DNA of 64,000 bases from assembly GCA_016195805.1 (NCBI GenBank), contig JACPYT010000003.1:215791-279790 (forward strand), written 5' to 3'. Both the position numbers and the translations under genes were made by a program. Position 1 is the stretch's first letter. Every line of letters starts with the position of its first letter. Below, piece after piece: positions 10,388 through 18,716 of the stretch. Under the pieces are notes generated by a model. The model worked only from the letters and a program-made list of their open reading frames with translations. It was not told the DNA's origin and searched no databases. Source of the DNA: Hydrogenophilales bacterium (GTDB taxonomy: Bacteria; Pseudomonadota; Gammaproteobacteria; Burkholderiales; Thiobacillaceae).

Positions 10388-11145
10388 CGCGCAGCCGGTC
10401 CGCACACCGGGCAAGCTGGGTCACGCGGCACTTTCATCACGCGGGCGTCGGCGCGCAGGCCATCCCATAGCAGCAGCCGGCCGACAAGCAACTCGCCCAC
10501 CCGGGCCAGGTATTTCAGCGCCTCCATCGCCTGCATCGCCCCGATGACGCCGACCAAGGGTGAAAACACGCCGTTCTCGGCACAACGCACCTCCGCTTCA
10601 TTGGCTTCGTCCGGGAACAGGCAGTGGTAGCAGGGACCGTCAGCGCGGCGAGTATCGAAAACGGCCAGTTGCCCCGAAAACCCGATCGCCGCACCCGACA
10701 CGAGAGGTTTTCCAAGCTGCACGCAGGCCCGGTTGACCGCATGCCGGGTGGCAAAGTTGTCCGAGGCATCGACCACCAGATCGACCGCCGCCACCGCTTC
10801 ATGCAGTGCGCTGCCGCTCAGCGCTTCGCGAATGGGCTGCACCTCGATTTCAGGGTTGATGGCGCGCACGCTGCGTGCCAGCGAATCGGCCTTGTTTTCG
10901 CCGATGGCCGCAGTGGCGTGGCCGATCTGACGTTGCAGGTTGGTGAGGTCGACCGTGTCGCCGTCCGCCAGCCGCAGCAGACCCACGCCCGAGGCTCCCA
11001 GATAAAGCGCCACCGGGCACCCCAGCCCGCCGGCGCCGACGATCAGCACCGACGCAGCGGAGATCCTCGCCTGGCCGGCCACGCCGACATCAGGCAGCAG
11101 AATGTGGCGGCTGTAGCGCAGCAACTGGTCGTCGTTCAACTCCAT
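10375..11145 (-). CDS. ThiF/MoeB-family adenylyltransferase
   Basis: 256-residue E1-like enzyme that adenylates the C-terminal glycine of a ubiquitin-like sulfur carrier (MoaD or ThiS). Visible are LLRYSRHILLPDVG, the nucleotide-binding GAGGLGCPVALYLG, the RQIGH motif, DNFATRHAVN, and two zinc-binding pairs, CYHC and CPVC. MoeB and ThiF cannot be told apart from sequence alone; many betaproteobacteria have this single copy after ctpA and it may serve both molybdopterin and thiamine. The ATG at 11145 gives the standard MoeB-like start (MELNDDQLLRYSR). Last gene of the gpmI-envC-ctpA run. Confidence 0.85.
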   Translation of the reverse strand: MELNDDQLLRYSRHILLPDVGVAGQARISAASVLIVGAGGLGCPVALYLGASGVGLLRLADGDTVDLTNLQRQIGHATAAIGENKADSLARSVRAINPEIEVQPIREALSGSALHEAVAAVDLVVDASDNFATRHAVNRACVQLGKPLVSGAAIGFSGQLAVFDTRRADGPCYHCLFPDEANEAEVRCAENGVFSPLVGVIGAMQAMEALKYLARVGELLVGRLLLWDGLRADARVMKVPRDPACPVCGPAARQAG

Positions 11146-11158
11146 CGGCAATACGGGC

Positions 11159-11554
11159 CTATTTATAGCTGCGCCATTCTTCCGGCGTCTCGTCGCTATC
11201 GCCGTGCAGATGGCGCTCGTAGACTTTCATGAATGCCTGCTGGGATTTGATGTCCGGTTCGTTGGCCGCGACGTTGCGCCGCTGCACGCTCTCGCAAAAA
11301 TACGCCAGCGCACGCCTGAGTTTGCTCAGCAGACTGTTGTCAAGATGGAATCCCTGGCTCGCCAAGGCCGTTTCGAGGCCCTCCAGGGTGTACTCGCAGA
11401 TGTGATAACGCACCTGCAGGCGATAGATGTCCGCTCCGGCAGTCACGTCCAGCCCCTCCAGACCGGCCAATAGCGACAAGGCACGCTCCGCCTGGCCGGC
11501 GGGCAGGGAATGAAAGACGATTTCGCGGTTTTTTTCGAGGTCGCACGGACGCAT
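11159..11554 (-). CDS. Small protein of unknown function, possible ferredoxin-like fold
   Basis: 131-residue protein I do not recognise. The first 75 residues alternate strands and helices (FHSLPAGQAERALSLLAGL, then IYRLQVRYHI, then LEGLETALASQGFHL) in a way that resembles a heavy-metal-associated ferredoxin-like fold but without its CxxC pair. The tail is polar and helical. A GGGAGG ribosome site 8 bp before the ATG at 11554 decides the start over a GTG at 11563. It lies between ctpA and the ThiF-like gene in the same direction, so it may share their transcript. Confidence 0.6.
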   Translation of the reverse strand: MRPCDLEKNREIVFHSLPAGQAERALSLLAGLEGLDVTAGADIYRLQVRYHICEYTLEGLETALASQGFHLDNSLLSKLRRALAYFCESVQRRNVAANEPDIKSQQAFMKVYERHLHGDSDETPEEWRSYK

Positions 11555-11641
11555 GGCAGGCACCTCCCGGCAGACTAGATCGATTCAGTATACCGCGCCG
11601 CGGATGCTGTGGCAGCCCTGCAGCCGCCACAGCATATCCGC

Positions 11642-13057
11642 TCAACGTCCCTGCATAATCTGCAGCCCTTTCAGCAGATTCAGCGCCTGATTCACCTGGA
11701 AGTCGTTCTTCGACACGATTTCGCCGGGCTTCAGCGGAGCCGGCGTCTTCTCTACACCGCCCGGCGCGGCGCGGTCTGCAGGCGGCGCCTTGATGACATC
11801 GCTCGGCTTGCTCGCGGGAGTCGAATCCCCACCATTCGGATTGCTCAGATGATTCTCGAGATCCGCCTCGCGGATTCCCAGGCCCTGATCGTCGGACGGC
11901 AGGGATGGGTCCTCCACCACGATATCCGGCTCGATGCCCTTGTTCTGGATGGAACGCCCGCTCGGCGTAAAGTAGCGTGCCGTGGTGAGTTTGACCGCCG
12001 TGCCGTTGCCGAGCGGCAGGATGGTCTGCACCGACCCCTTGCCGAAGGTGCGGGTACCCATGATGACGGCGCGCTTGTCATCCTGCAAGGCGCCCGCCAC
12101 GATTTCGGAGGCCGAAGCGGAGCCGCCGTTGACCAGCACCACCATCGGCACCTGCTTGACGCCTTCCGGCAGGTTCTTCAGGTAATCCGCCTGCATCGGG
12201 CGCAGATAATTCTCGCGGCTGGCGGTCAGCCGCATCTTCGCGTCCTCGGTGCGGCCGTCGGTGTACACCACCAGGCTGTCCGGCTTGACGAAGGCCGCCG
12301 CCACCGCCACCGCACCATTCAGCAGGCCGCCCGGGTCATTGCGCAGATCCATGATCAGGCCCTTGAGCGGCGCCTTGTTGTCCTTGTAGAGTGTTTTCAA
12401 TGCTTCGGCCAGCAGTTCGCCAGTGTGCTCCTGGAACTGCGTCACGCGCACGTACCCGTAGCCGTTTTCCAGCAGCTTGAATTTGACGCTGCGGACCTTG
12501 ATGACCGCACGGGTCAGGGTCAGCACGAGGGGCTTGTCGGCGCCCTTGCGTACGATGGTAAGTTTGATGGTCGAACCCGGCTTGCCGCGCATGCGCTTCA
12601 CTGCGTCGTTCAGCGTCATGCCCTTCACCGGAGCGTCATCGAGCTTGATGATCAGGTCGCCGGGCTTGACCCCGGCCTTGAAGGCAGGCGTATCCTCGAT
12701 CGGCGAGACCACCTTGACGAAGCCGTCTTCCATGCCGACTTCGATCCCGAGACCACCGAACTCGCCCTGGGTTCCCACCTGCAGATCCTTGAAACCTTCG
12801 GCGTCGAGATAGGCCGAATGCGGGTCCAGCCCGCTCACCATGCCGTTGATCGCAGACTCGATCAGTTTCTTGTCGTCGACCGGCTCGACGTAGTCGCTCT
12901 TGATGCGGGCAAACACATCGGTAAAGGCACGCAACTCCTCGACCGGCAGCGCCGTCTGCGCATCCTTGTCTGCGATGGCCGGCAGGTTGAGCGTCAATGC
13001 AGCGCCAGCCAATACCCCTGCCAGACCGACCAGTACGAATTTTGCCTTTTGTGTCAT
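11642..13057 (-). CDS. ctpA: Carboxyl-terminal processing protease CtpA (S41)
   Basis: 471-residue periplasmic serine protease. An N-terminal signal/anchor (KFVLVGLAGVLAGAALTL) precedes a PDZ domain at about 85-165 (FGGLGIEVGMEDG, PGDLIIKLDD), then the S41 core with the GGSASASEI motif at 311-319 carrying the catalytic Ser and K340 in FGKGSVQ as general base. The Pro-rich C-terminus is variable. Family members trim membrane or cell-wall proteins, including peptidoglycan hydrolases. It lies one base after envC, suggesting coupled expression and a shared cell-envelope role. Confidence 0.92.
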   Translation of the reverse strand: MTQKAKFVLVGLAGVLAGAALTLNLPAIADKDAQTALPVEELRAFTDVFARIKSDYVEPVDDKKLIESAINGMVSGLDPHSAYLDAEGFKDLQVGTQGEFGGLGIEVGMEDGFVKVVSPIEDTPAFKAGVKPGDLIIKLDDAPVKGMTLNDAVKRMRGKPGSTIKLTIVRKGADKPLVLTLTRAVIKVRSVKFKLLENGYGYVRVTQFQEHTGELLAEALKTLYKDNKAPLKGLIMDLRNDPGGLLNGAVAVAAAFVKPDSLVVYTDGRTEDAKMRLTASRENYLRPMQADYLKNLPEGVKQVPMVVLVNGGSASASEIVAGALQDDKRAVIMGTRTFGKGSVQTILPLGNGTAVKLTTARYFTPSGRSIQNKGIEPDIVVEDPSLPSDDQGLGIREADLENHLSNPNGGDSTPASKPSDVIKAPPADRAAPGGVEKTPAPLKPGEIVSKNDFQVNQALNLLKGLQIMQGR

Positions 13058-13058
13058 C

Positions 13059-14309
13059 TCACTTCACCCAATCGAGGGGGTTTACAGGACGGCTTTGATG
13101 CCGCAATTCAAAATACAGACCGCTGTCGGGCTGGCCGCCGCTGTTGCCGACCGCGGCGATCGTGTCGCCGGGCTGGACCCGTTCGCCCACCTGCTTATAC
13201 AGACTTTCATTATTGCTGTACAGGCTCATATAGCCGTCGCCGTGGTCGACAATAATGAGGTTGCCGAAGCCGCGTAGCCACTCGGCAAACACCACCTGCC
13301 CGGCCGCGATCGCCTTCACTGCCGTGCCTTGGGCGGCCCGGATGAACAAGCCTTTCCAGCTCAGCCCGCCGCCTTCTCTCGGAGCGCCGAAACGGTTCAT
13401 CAGTTCCCCGGCGACCGGCAAATGCAGGGAACCTTTCAGGCGTGAAAAAGGCTGGCTCGAACGAAATGCCACCGGCGTGTCGGTATTCACTCCCACGGGG
13501 CGGGACGGCTGGCTTGCTGTGCCGCGCCCCGCTTCCCGCTTCCGCTGCGCCTGCTGGGCTGCGCGCGCGCGTGCGGCCTCACGCTCCGCCTGCTGCGCCA
13601 TCAGGCGGTTGAGGCGCTCCACCAGCTGCGTCAGGCTGCGCTCGTTGCGCTTCAGGTTGGAAATCTCGCGCCGCTGCTGCTGGATTTTCACGGAGAGTTT
13701 CTGCAGCACCTGCTCGCGGGCCTGCTTGTCGGCCACCAGCTTTTTCTGCTCGGCCTCGTGTGCCGCCTGCAATTGCGTCAGCTCGGTCGTTTTTTGTGTA
13801 GCCTGCTGCTGCAGGGCGGACAGTTGCGCGAGGTCGGCGCGCAACGATTCGATCATGGTCTGCTGGGCGCGCGACAATTGCGCCAGATAGCGCAAATCGC
13901 GCGCGGTCTGGTTGGGATCCGCGCCATTGAGGATGAGCTTGAGCGCATCGCCCTGCCCGCGCAGGTAGGCGCCCTTGAGCGTCTGCGCCAGATGAGCCTG
14001 CTGCGTGCGAATACGCGCCGAGGTGGCTTCGGACTGCTGCGTCAGCGATTGCAGATCACTCTGGGTCCGCTGGCGTTCGCCATCCAGCTGGCGCAACTGG
14101 CGCACGGAACTGCTGATGGCGCGTTCGGACTGCCGCAGTTCGTCGGCCGCTTCCTGCTGATGCGTCTGCGTGGTGTGGAAATCCTGCTGCAGGGTTTGCA
14201 GCCGCTGCTTGAGGGCATCGAGCTCGGATTGTTTGCGATCGGCCTGATTGGCGCTGACGCACAGCGGCCCGCACAGGGCCAGCATGACGAAGAAATGTTT
14301 GAAGTTCAC
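13059..14309 (-). CDS. envC: EnvC-type murein hydrolase activator, degenerate LytM domain
   Basis: 416-residue exported protein: signal peptide (FFVMLALCGPLCVSA), a long coiled coil over residues 22-245, and a C-terminal LytM/M23 domain (about 300-416). The zinc-binding HxxxD of active M23 peptidases is replaced by WKGLF, and HxH is reduced to ELRH, so the domain should be catalytically dead. That is the state of E. coli EnvC, which activates the amidases AmiA and AmiB at the septum through FtsEX. It lies between gpmI and ctpA in the common proteobacterial order. Confidence 0.88.
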   Translation of the reverse strand: MNFKHFFVMLALCGPLCVSANQADRKQSELDALKQRLQTLQQDFHTTQTHQQEAADELRQSERAISSSVRQLRQLDGERQRTQSDLQSLTQQSEATSARIRTQQAHLAQTLKGAYLRGQGDALKLILNGADPNQTARDLRYLAQLSRAQQTMIESLRADLAQLSALQQQATQKTTELTQLQAAHEAEQKKLVADKQAREQVLQKLSVKIQQQRREISNLKRNERSLTQLVERLNRLMAQQAEREAARARAAQQAQRKREAGRGTASQPSRPVGVNTDTPVAFRSSQPFSRLKGSLHLPVAGELMNRFGAPREGGGLSWKGLFIRAAQGTAVKAIAAGQVVFAEWLRGFGNLIIVDHGDGYMSLYSNNESLYKQVGERVQPGDTIAAVGNSGGQPDSGLYFELRHQSRPVNPLDWVK

Positions 14310-14338
14310 CCTGTCGAGCTTACCCGAAGCGGGCGGGC

Positions 14339-15880
14339 TTACTCAAACCGCACCAGGGCTTCGCCGGTCATTTCGGAAGGTTGCGCCAGCCCCATCATTT
14401 TCAGCAGGGTCGGACTGATGTCTTCGAGCGCACCGGTCTCCGCCAGCGTGGCGTGGCGTCGGCCGACGTAGATCAGCGGCACCAGGTTCAGGGTATGCGC
14501 GGTATGCGGCTGGCCGGTTGCGGCGTCGCGCATCAACTCGGCGTTGCCGTGGTCGGCGGTCACCAGCACGTCGCCGCCGCGCGCCAGCTGGGCTTCCACC
14601 ACCCGGCCCAGGCAGGTGTCGACGGTTTCGATCGCCTTGGTCGCCGCCTGCAGGTCGCCGGTATGCCCCACCATGTCCGGGTTGGCGTAATTGCAGACGA
14701 TCAGGTCGTATTGTTTGCTGCCGATCGCCGCGACCAGTTTGTCGGTCACCTCGGCGGCACTCATCTCGGGCTTGAGATCATAGGTCGCGACGTCGGGCGA
14801 CGGCACCAGCACGCGGTCCTCGCCGGGGAAGGAGATCTCCTCGCCGCCGTTGAAGAAAAAGGTGACGTGCGGGTATTTCTCGGTTTCGGCGATGCGCAAC
14901 TGGCGCAACCCGAGGTTGGCAACGTATTCGCCCAGGCCATTCTTGATGCGCTCGGGTGGAAACGCGACCGACACCTGGAAGTCGTCGCTGTAGCCGGTCA
15001 GGGTGCAATAGGTAGCCAGACGCGGGGTCACCTCGCGTTCGAATTCGCCGAAATCGGACTCGATGAAGGGCCGCGACAGCTGGCGCGCACGGTCGGAACG
15101 GAAGTTGAGAAAGATGACCGAATCGCCGTCTTCCATTTTCACCGGCTTGCCGTCGGCCGGCAGGATGGCCGTGGCCTTGACGAATTCGTCGGTCTCGCCC
15201 CGCGCATAGGCCGCCTCCAACCCGGTCAGCGCATTCTCCGCCATGTATTCGGCGCGCCCCTGGGTCAGCAGATCGTAGGCCGATTTGACGCGCTGCCAGC
15301 GGCGGTCACGGTCCATCGCGTAATAGCGGCCGATCATCGACGCGATGTGGCCGACGCCGGTCTGCTCGATTTTCTCGGAGAGGCGGCGCAAATAGATTTC
15401 GGCGCTTTTCGGCGGCGTGTCACGTCCGTCCAGGAACACGTGCAGGCACACCTTGTGCAGGCCCTCGCGGCGCGCCAGTTCGAGCAGCGCGTGGAAATGC
15501 GCTTCGTGGCTGTGCACGCCGCCGTCCGACAGCAGACCAAGCACGTGCAAGGTCTTCTGGTTGTCGCGCGCCAGGTGAACCGCGTTCAGCAGCGCCGGAT
15601 TGGTATAGAAATAGCCGGATTCGATGGCGCGATCGATGCGGGTGAATTCCTGGTACACCACCCGCCCCGCGCCGATGTTCAGATGTCCCACCTCGGAATT
15701 GCCCATTTGCCCCTTGGGCAACCCCACCTCGGATTCCGAGGCATGGATGAGGGTATGGGGATGGTGCTTCCAGAGCCGATCCCAATTGGGCTTGTCGGCC
15801 TGGGCAATCGCGTTGTCTGCGCGCTCCGCGCGGCAACCGAAACCGTCGAGGATGATGAGGAGAACCGGCACGGTTTTCAT
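14339..15880 (-). CDS. gpmI: 2,3-bisphosphoglycerate-independent phosphoglycerate mutase
   Basis: 513-residue Mn-dependent enzyme that interconverts 3- and 2-phosphoglycerate in glycolysis and gluconeogenesis. The alkaline-phosphatase-like metal motif LDGFG, the phosphorylated Ser in MGNSEVGH, and the TADHGNAE metal motif near the C-terminus are intact. The ATG at 15880 gives the normal start and length (E. coli 514); the upstream open frame is not needed. It is first of the gpmI-envC-ctpA-orf-thiF run and divergent from an ArsR regulator. Confidence 0.95.
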   Translation of the reverse strand: MKTVPVLLIILDGFGCRAERADNAIAQADKPNWDRLWKHHPHTLIHASESEVGLPKGQMGNSEVGHLNIGAGRVVYQEFTRIDRAIESGYFYTNPALLNAVHLARDNQKTLHVLGLLSDGGVHSHEAHFHALLELARREGLHKVCLHVFLDGRDTPPKSAEIYLRRLSEKIEQTGVGHIASMIGRYYAMDRDRRWQRVKSAYDLLTQGRAEYMAENALTGLEAAYARGETDEFVKATAILPADGKPVKMEDGDSVIFLNFRSDRARQLSRPFIESDFGEFEREVTPRLATYCTLTGYSDDFQVSVAFPPERIKNGLGEYVANLGLRQLRIAETEKYPHVTFFFNGGEEISFPGEDRVLVPSPDVATYDLKPEMSAAEVTDKLVAAIGSKQYDLIVCNYANPDMVGHTGDLQAATKAIETVDTCLGRVVEAQLARGGDVLVTADHGNAELMRDAATGQPHTAHTLNLVPLIYVGRRHATLAETGALEDISPTLLKMMGLAQPSEMTGEALVRFE

Positions 15881-15915
15881 GAAAAAGTTTATATAACCTG
15901 ACTCGTTTTCGTGGA

Positions 15916-15956
15916 AATATTTTAATATATGCGTGATTGCTAATCTATACGCAATC
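15916..15956. promoter_or_regulatory. Candidate operator region between gpmI and arsR
   Basis: The 164-bp divergent spacer holds an AT-rich palindrome ATATT-TT-AATAT around 15918-15929 and an inverted repeat GATTGC-N10-GCAATC at 15935-15956. ArsR-family repressors bind such imperfect AT-containing palindromes near their own start, so autoregulation is a reasonable inference. Confidence 0.4.
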
Positions 15957-16044
15957 CGCAAAGCGGGATTAAAAGTGGCGCGTGCGGGGTGTTTTGCGAA
16001 AAGCTGACCGCGCCGTTGCGCACCTGAAGGATCGAGGAATGAAT

Positions 16045-16368
16045 ATGGCGGCTGATTGGGACGAAGTGGACCTCATGGACAAGGACGAGCACATCGAGCA
16101 GGCCTCGCGTGCGATGAAGGCCATGTCGCATCCGCTGCGCCTGAAAATTCTCTGCGTGCTGGGCGACAAGGAAGTCAGCGTTCAAGACATCGTCGACCAT
16201 GTCGGCACCTCCCAGAGCAATATCTCGCAGCACCTCGCCATTCTTCGCGACAAAGGCGTGCTGCGTACCCGCAAGGATGCCAACCGCGTGTTCTATCGCG
16301 TCGGCGACACCCGCACGTTGAAGCTTCTGGGCATGATGCGCGACGTCTTTTGCGGTTTTACCAAGTAA
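16045..16368 (+). CDS. ArsR-family regulator with SqrR/BigR-like cysteine pair
   Basis: 107-residue winged-helix repressor. The ArsR core is clear: SHPLRLKILCVLGDKEVSVQDIV, recognition helix SQSNISQHLAILRDKGV, wing RKDANRVFYRV. It has only two cysteines, C37 at the end of the second helix and C103 near the C-terminus, 66 residues apart. That is the spacing of the disulfide/tetrasulfide pair in the persulfide sensors SqrR (C41/C107) and BigR (C42/C108); metal-sensing ELCVC is absent. Sensing of reactive sulfur is therefore inferred. The ATG at 16045 follows GAGG by 7 bp; an ATG two codons earlier is possible. Confidence 0.85.
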   Translation: MAADWDEVDLMDKDEHIEQASRAMKAMSHPLRLKILCVLGDKEVSVQDIVDHVGTSQSNISQHLAILRDKGVLRTRKDANRVFYRVGDTRTLKLLGMMRDVFCGFTK

Positions 16369-16387
16369 GCTGACTGCCTACCGCGGA

Positions 16388-16424
16388 GCCCGGCGACGCG
16401 CAAGCGGGCCGGGCCTTTGTTTTT
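16388..16424 (+). terminator. Terminator after the arsR gene
   Basis: GCCCGG and CCGGGC form a strong stem around a GC-rich loop, followed by CTTTGTTTTT. It is placed 20 bp after the arsR stop and is a typical intrinsic terminator, separating arsR from the Rrf2 gene. Confidence 0.75.
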
Positions 16425-16481
16425 GAGGCGGTACTGGCGATCATTTCCAACCAGGGTTCGCCCGACCAGGCATCTTGGCAG

Positions 16482-16499
16482 ATATATATAATAATTGAA
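16482..16499 (+). promoter_or_regulatory. AT-rich promoter element of the Rrf2 gene
   Basis: An AT run with a TATAAT at 16487-16492 stands out in GC-rich surroundings 55 bp before the Rrf2 start. Its ATATATAATAATT resembles the AT-rich element ahead of the efflux operon at 17232-17255, suggesting a shared binding protein, possibly Rrf2 itself. Confidence 0.4.
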
Positions 16500-16553
16500 C
16501 GCCAATCGGGACATCCACACACAACGCCACATGGCAAGACGGAAGGAGATGCC

Positions 16554-17036
16554 ATGCGCCTGACCAAATTCACGGATTATTCCTTGCGCGTGGCAATCTA
16601 TCTGGCGCGCCATCCCGAGGGCCTGGCGACCATTGCCGACATCGCGCACGCGTACGACATCCCCGCCACCCATCTGATGAAGGTGGTCCATCGGCTGGCG
16701 CAATGCGGGTACATCGTGACCGTGCGCGGGAAAGGCGGCGGGATGCGCCTCGCCCGCACGCCCGACAAGATCAACATCGGGGATCTGGTGCGGGATACCG
16801 AGGACAATATGGATATCGCGGAATGCTTCAGCGCCGCGCACCAGGATTGTCCGATGCTGCCCGCATGCGGCCTGAAATCGGTGCTGGTCGAGGCACGCCA
16901 GAGCTTTTTGGCTACCCTGGATTTTTACCGTTTGTCCGACATCATGGGGGACGCCCTGCCGGCCGGTGAATCCTTGCACCCGGCAATTGGCTCATTTTCC
17001 CCTACAAGCCCGCGCACAAAACAGGGGCGCGGCTGA
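16554..17036 (+). CDS. Rrf2-family Fe-S transcriptional regulator (NsrR-like)
   Basis: 160-residue Rrf2 regulator with MRLTKFTDYSLRVAIYLA at the N-terminus, a winged helix, the wing RGKGGGMRLAR, and three clustered cysteines C91, C99 and C105 (C-x7-C-x5-C). D8 is also present; in Streptomyces NsrR an Asp at this position is the fourth cluster ligand. The pattern indicates an Fe-S cluster sensing nitric oxide or redox state. The last 25 residues are non-conserved. It stands alone between two AT-rich promoter regions, ahead of the efflux operon it may control; no NO-detoxifying gene is adjacent. Confidence 0.85.
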   Translation: MRLTKFTDYSLRVAIYLARHPEGLATIADIAHAYDIPATHLMKVVHRLAQCGYIVTVRGKGGGMRLARTPDKINIGDLVRDTEDNMDIAECFSAAHQDCPMLPACGLKSVLVEARQSFLATLDFYRLSDIMGDALPAGESLHPAIGSFSPTSPRTKQGRG

Positions 17037-17082
17037 GCGAACCGGACCACAGCGGAAACATCCCCGTAATAAGGAGCGGTTT

Positions 17083-17169
17083 ATGATTCGGCTGGCGCCT
17101 TGCCACACCCTATCAAGCTTGTGGCAACATCGCGCATGCCCAAGCCGTTGTACATCGATCAACAGTTGA
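17083..17169 (+). CDS. Possible 28-residue ORF or gene remnant with strong ribosome site
   Basis: An AAGGAG ribosome site 7 bp before an ATG opens a 28-codon frame with no recognisable product, in the 272-bp stretch between the Rrf2 gene and the efflux operon. The excellent initiation signal followed by a short frame could be a leader peptide, a small protein or the start of a gene otherwise deleted. Nothing else coding is seen in this stretch. Confidence 0.25.
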   Translation: MIRLAPCHTLSSLWQHRACPSRCTSINS

Positions 17170-17231
17170 GAAATCCCGACCGGAATCCAGTTCATTGTGG
17201 CTACATGTACATAAGGTGTACTCATGGCCGG

Positions 17232-17255
17232 ATTAATTATTAATATATAATTAAT
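17232..17255. promoter_or_regulatory. AT-rich inverted repeat upstream of the efflux operon
   Basis: ATTAATTAT and ATAATTAAT form a perfect 9-bp inverted repeat with a 6-bp spacer, in otherwise GC-rich DNA, about 54 bp ahead of the TolC-like gene. A TATAAT at 17246-17251 lies inside it, so a bound protein would block the promoter. Candidates are the nearby ArsR and Rrf2 regulators. Confidence 0.5.
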
Positions 17256-17308
17256 TTCTAATGCACACCCCGCGCGCCTATTGCGGGCCACTAAGATGAG
17301 GGGAATTG

Positions 17309-18706
17309 ATGCCGCTTACGAAAAAAAATCCAGCCCGGCTGAGAGCGCTGACGTTCTTCTCGTTATTGGCCATTGCCACCGGGACATCAGCGGAAACGCT
17401 GGATTTCGGACAGGCCGTGCAGCGTGCACTGGCGCAAAACCCGGACATCCTCGTCGCGGGGGCGCAAATAGGCCAGGCGCAAGCTGCCGTCAAGCAGAGC
17501 GAAGGGGCACGACTGCCCAAGCTGACGGCCTCGGTCAATGTCACCCGCACCAACGACGCGCTCAATGCCTTTGGACTCAAGTTGTCGCAGCGCGACGCCA
17601 CCTTCAACGACTTTGGCGCGGGTGAATTCAATCCGGCCAATCCCAATGTCCTGAATGTCGCGCCGTACAACCTCAATCACCCCGACCCCGTCAACAATTT
17701 CAACACCCGCCTGGAAGCGCAACTGCCGCTGTATACCGGCGGCATGATCAAGGGCTACAACGAGCAGGCCAACGCCTATTTGCGGGCCGCCCGCCAGGGC
17801 GATGTACTGGCACGCCAGAAGGTGATTTTCGACGTGCTGCGCGCCTACGAGGGCGTGCATGCGGCACGCGCCTATGCGGATGTCGCCAAGCAGGGACGCA
17901 GCGCTGCCGAGTCCTATGTCAAGACCATCGACAACCTGTACAGGGGGGGCGTGGTGGTTAAAAGTGACCTGCTGTCCGCCAAGGTACACCTGGAGGACGT
18001 CAAGGTGCAGCAGGCGCAAGCGGAAAATGCCGTGCAGCAGGCCCTCGATCAACTCCACCTGGTGCTGGGCATGCCGCTGGCGGAGCCGCTGGACGTGGCA
18101 GGTGAGATAGAAGTGCGGCCGCTGGAGGGCAAGCTGGCCGATTATCAGGACGAAGCGCTCAAATCCAATCCCGGTCTGGCCGCCTTGCGCAACCAGCTGG
18201 ACGCCGCGCAGGCTGCCGTCAAGGTGGCGCGTGCCGGCAAATATCCGCAAGCAGGCCTGCTGGCCCGCTTCGATACCAACGACAACGCCGTCGGGTTCGA
18301 TGCCCATTCCTATACGCTGGGTGGGCAGGTGTCGTGGCAGCTATTTGACGGCGGCGTCACCAACGGCGCCATCCAGCGAGCCCAGGCCAGCCGCGACGAA
18401 CTGGCAGCCAAGCTCGGTCAGGCCGAAAACGGTATTCGCTATCAGGTGGCCGATGCGTGGCGTCGAGCCGATGAAGCGCAGCGGCGGGTCGCCGCACGGG
18501 AACTGGCGGTGAGCCAGGCCGAGGAAGCCCTGCGCATCGTGGAAAAACGCTATGCCAGCGGCGTGACGACCATCACCGAGCTGCTGGGCGCCCAGGCCCA
18601 GCTGGACAAGACCCGGGCGGATCGGGTGGCAGCGCGCTATGAACTCAAGGTGCAACGCGCCAGCGCCCGTCTGGCGGTCGGCCGCCTGCAACCGGACCAA
18701 CTGTGA
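17309..18706 (+). CDS. TolC-family outer-membrane efflux protein
   Basis: 465-residue exported protein: signal peptide ending near GTSAETLDF, then two OEP repeats of long helices and short barrel strands (LYTGGMIKGYNEQANAYLRAA in the first half, LFDGGVTNGAIQRAQASRD in the second). It forms the outer-membrane channel of a tripartite pump. The ATG at 17309 follows GAGGGG by 5 bp; a TTG one codon earlier is less likely. First gene of an operon with an adaptor and an RND permease, downstream of the AT-rich inverted repeat. Confidence 0.9.
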   Translation: MPLTKKNPARLRALTFFSLLAIATGTSAETLDFGQAVQRALAQNPDILVAGAQIGQAQAAVKQSEGARLPKLTASVNVTRTNDALNAFGLKLSQRDATFNDFGAGEFNPANPNVLNVAPYNLNHPDPVNNFNTRLEAQLPLYTGGMIKGYNEQANAYLRAARQGDVLARQKVIFDVLRAYEGVHAARAYADVAKQGRSAAESYVKTIDNLYRGGVVVKSDLLSAKVHLEDVKVQQAQAENAVQQALDQLHLVLGMPLAEPLDVAGEIEVRPLEGKLADYQDEALKSNPGLAALRNQLDAAQAAVKVARAGKYPQAGLLARFDTNDNAVGFDAHSYTLGGQVSWQLFDGGVTNGAIQRAQASRDELAAKLGQAENGIRYQVADAWRRADEAQRRVAARELAVSQAEEALRIVEKRYASGVTTITELLGAQAQLDKTRADRVAARYELKVQRASARLAVGRLQPDQL

Positions 18707-18716
18707 GCAATCCGAA

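Noticed and set aside
13059..14309. Active M23 endopeptidase
   Set aside because: The zinc-binding HxxxD is replaced by WKGLF, so an amidase activator (EnvC) is the better reading.
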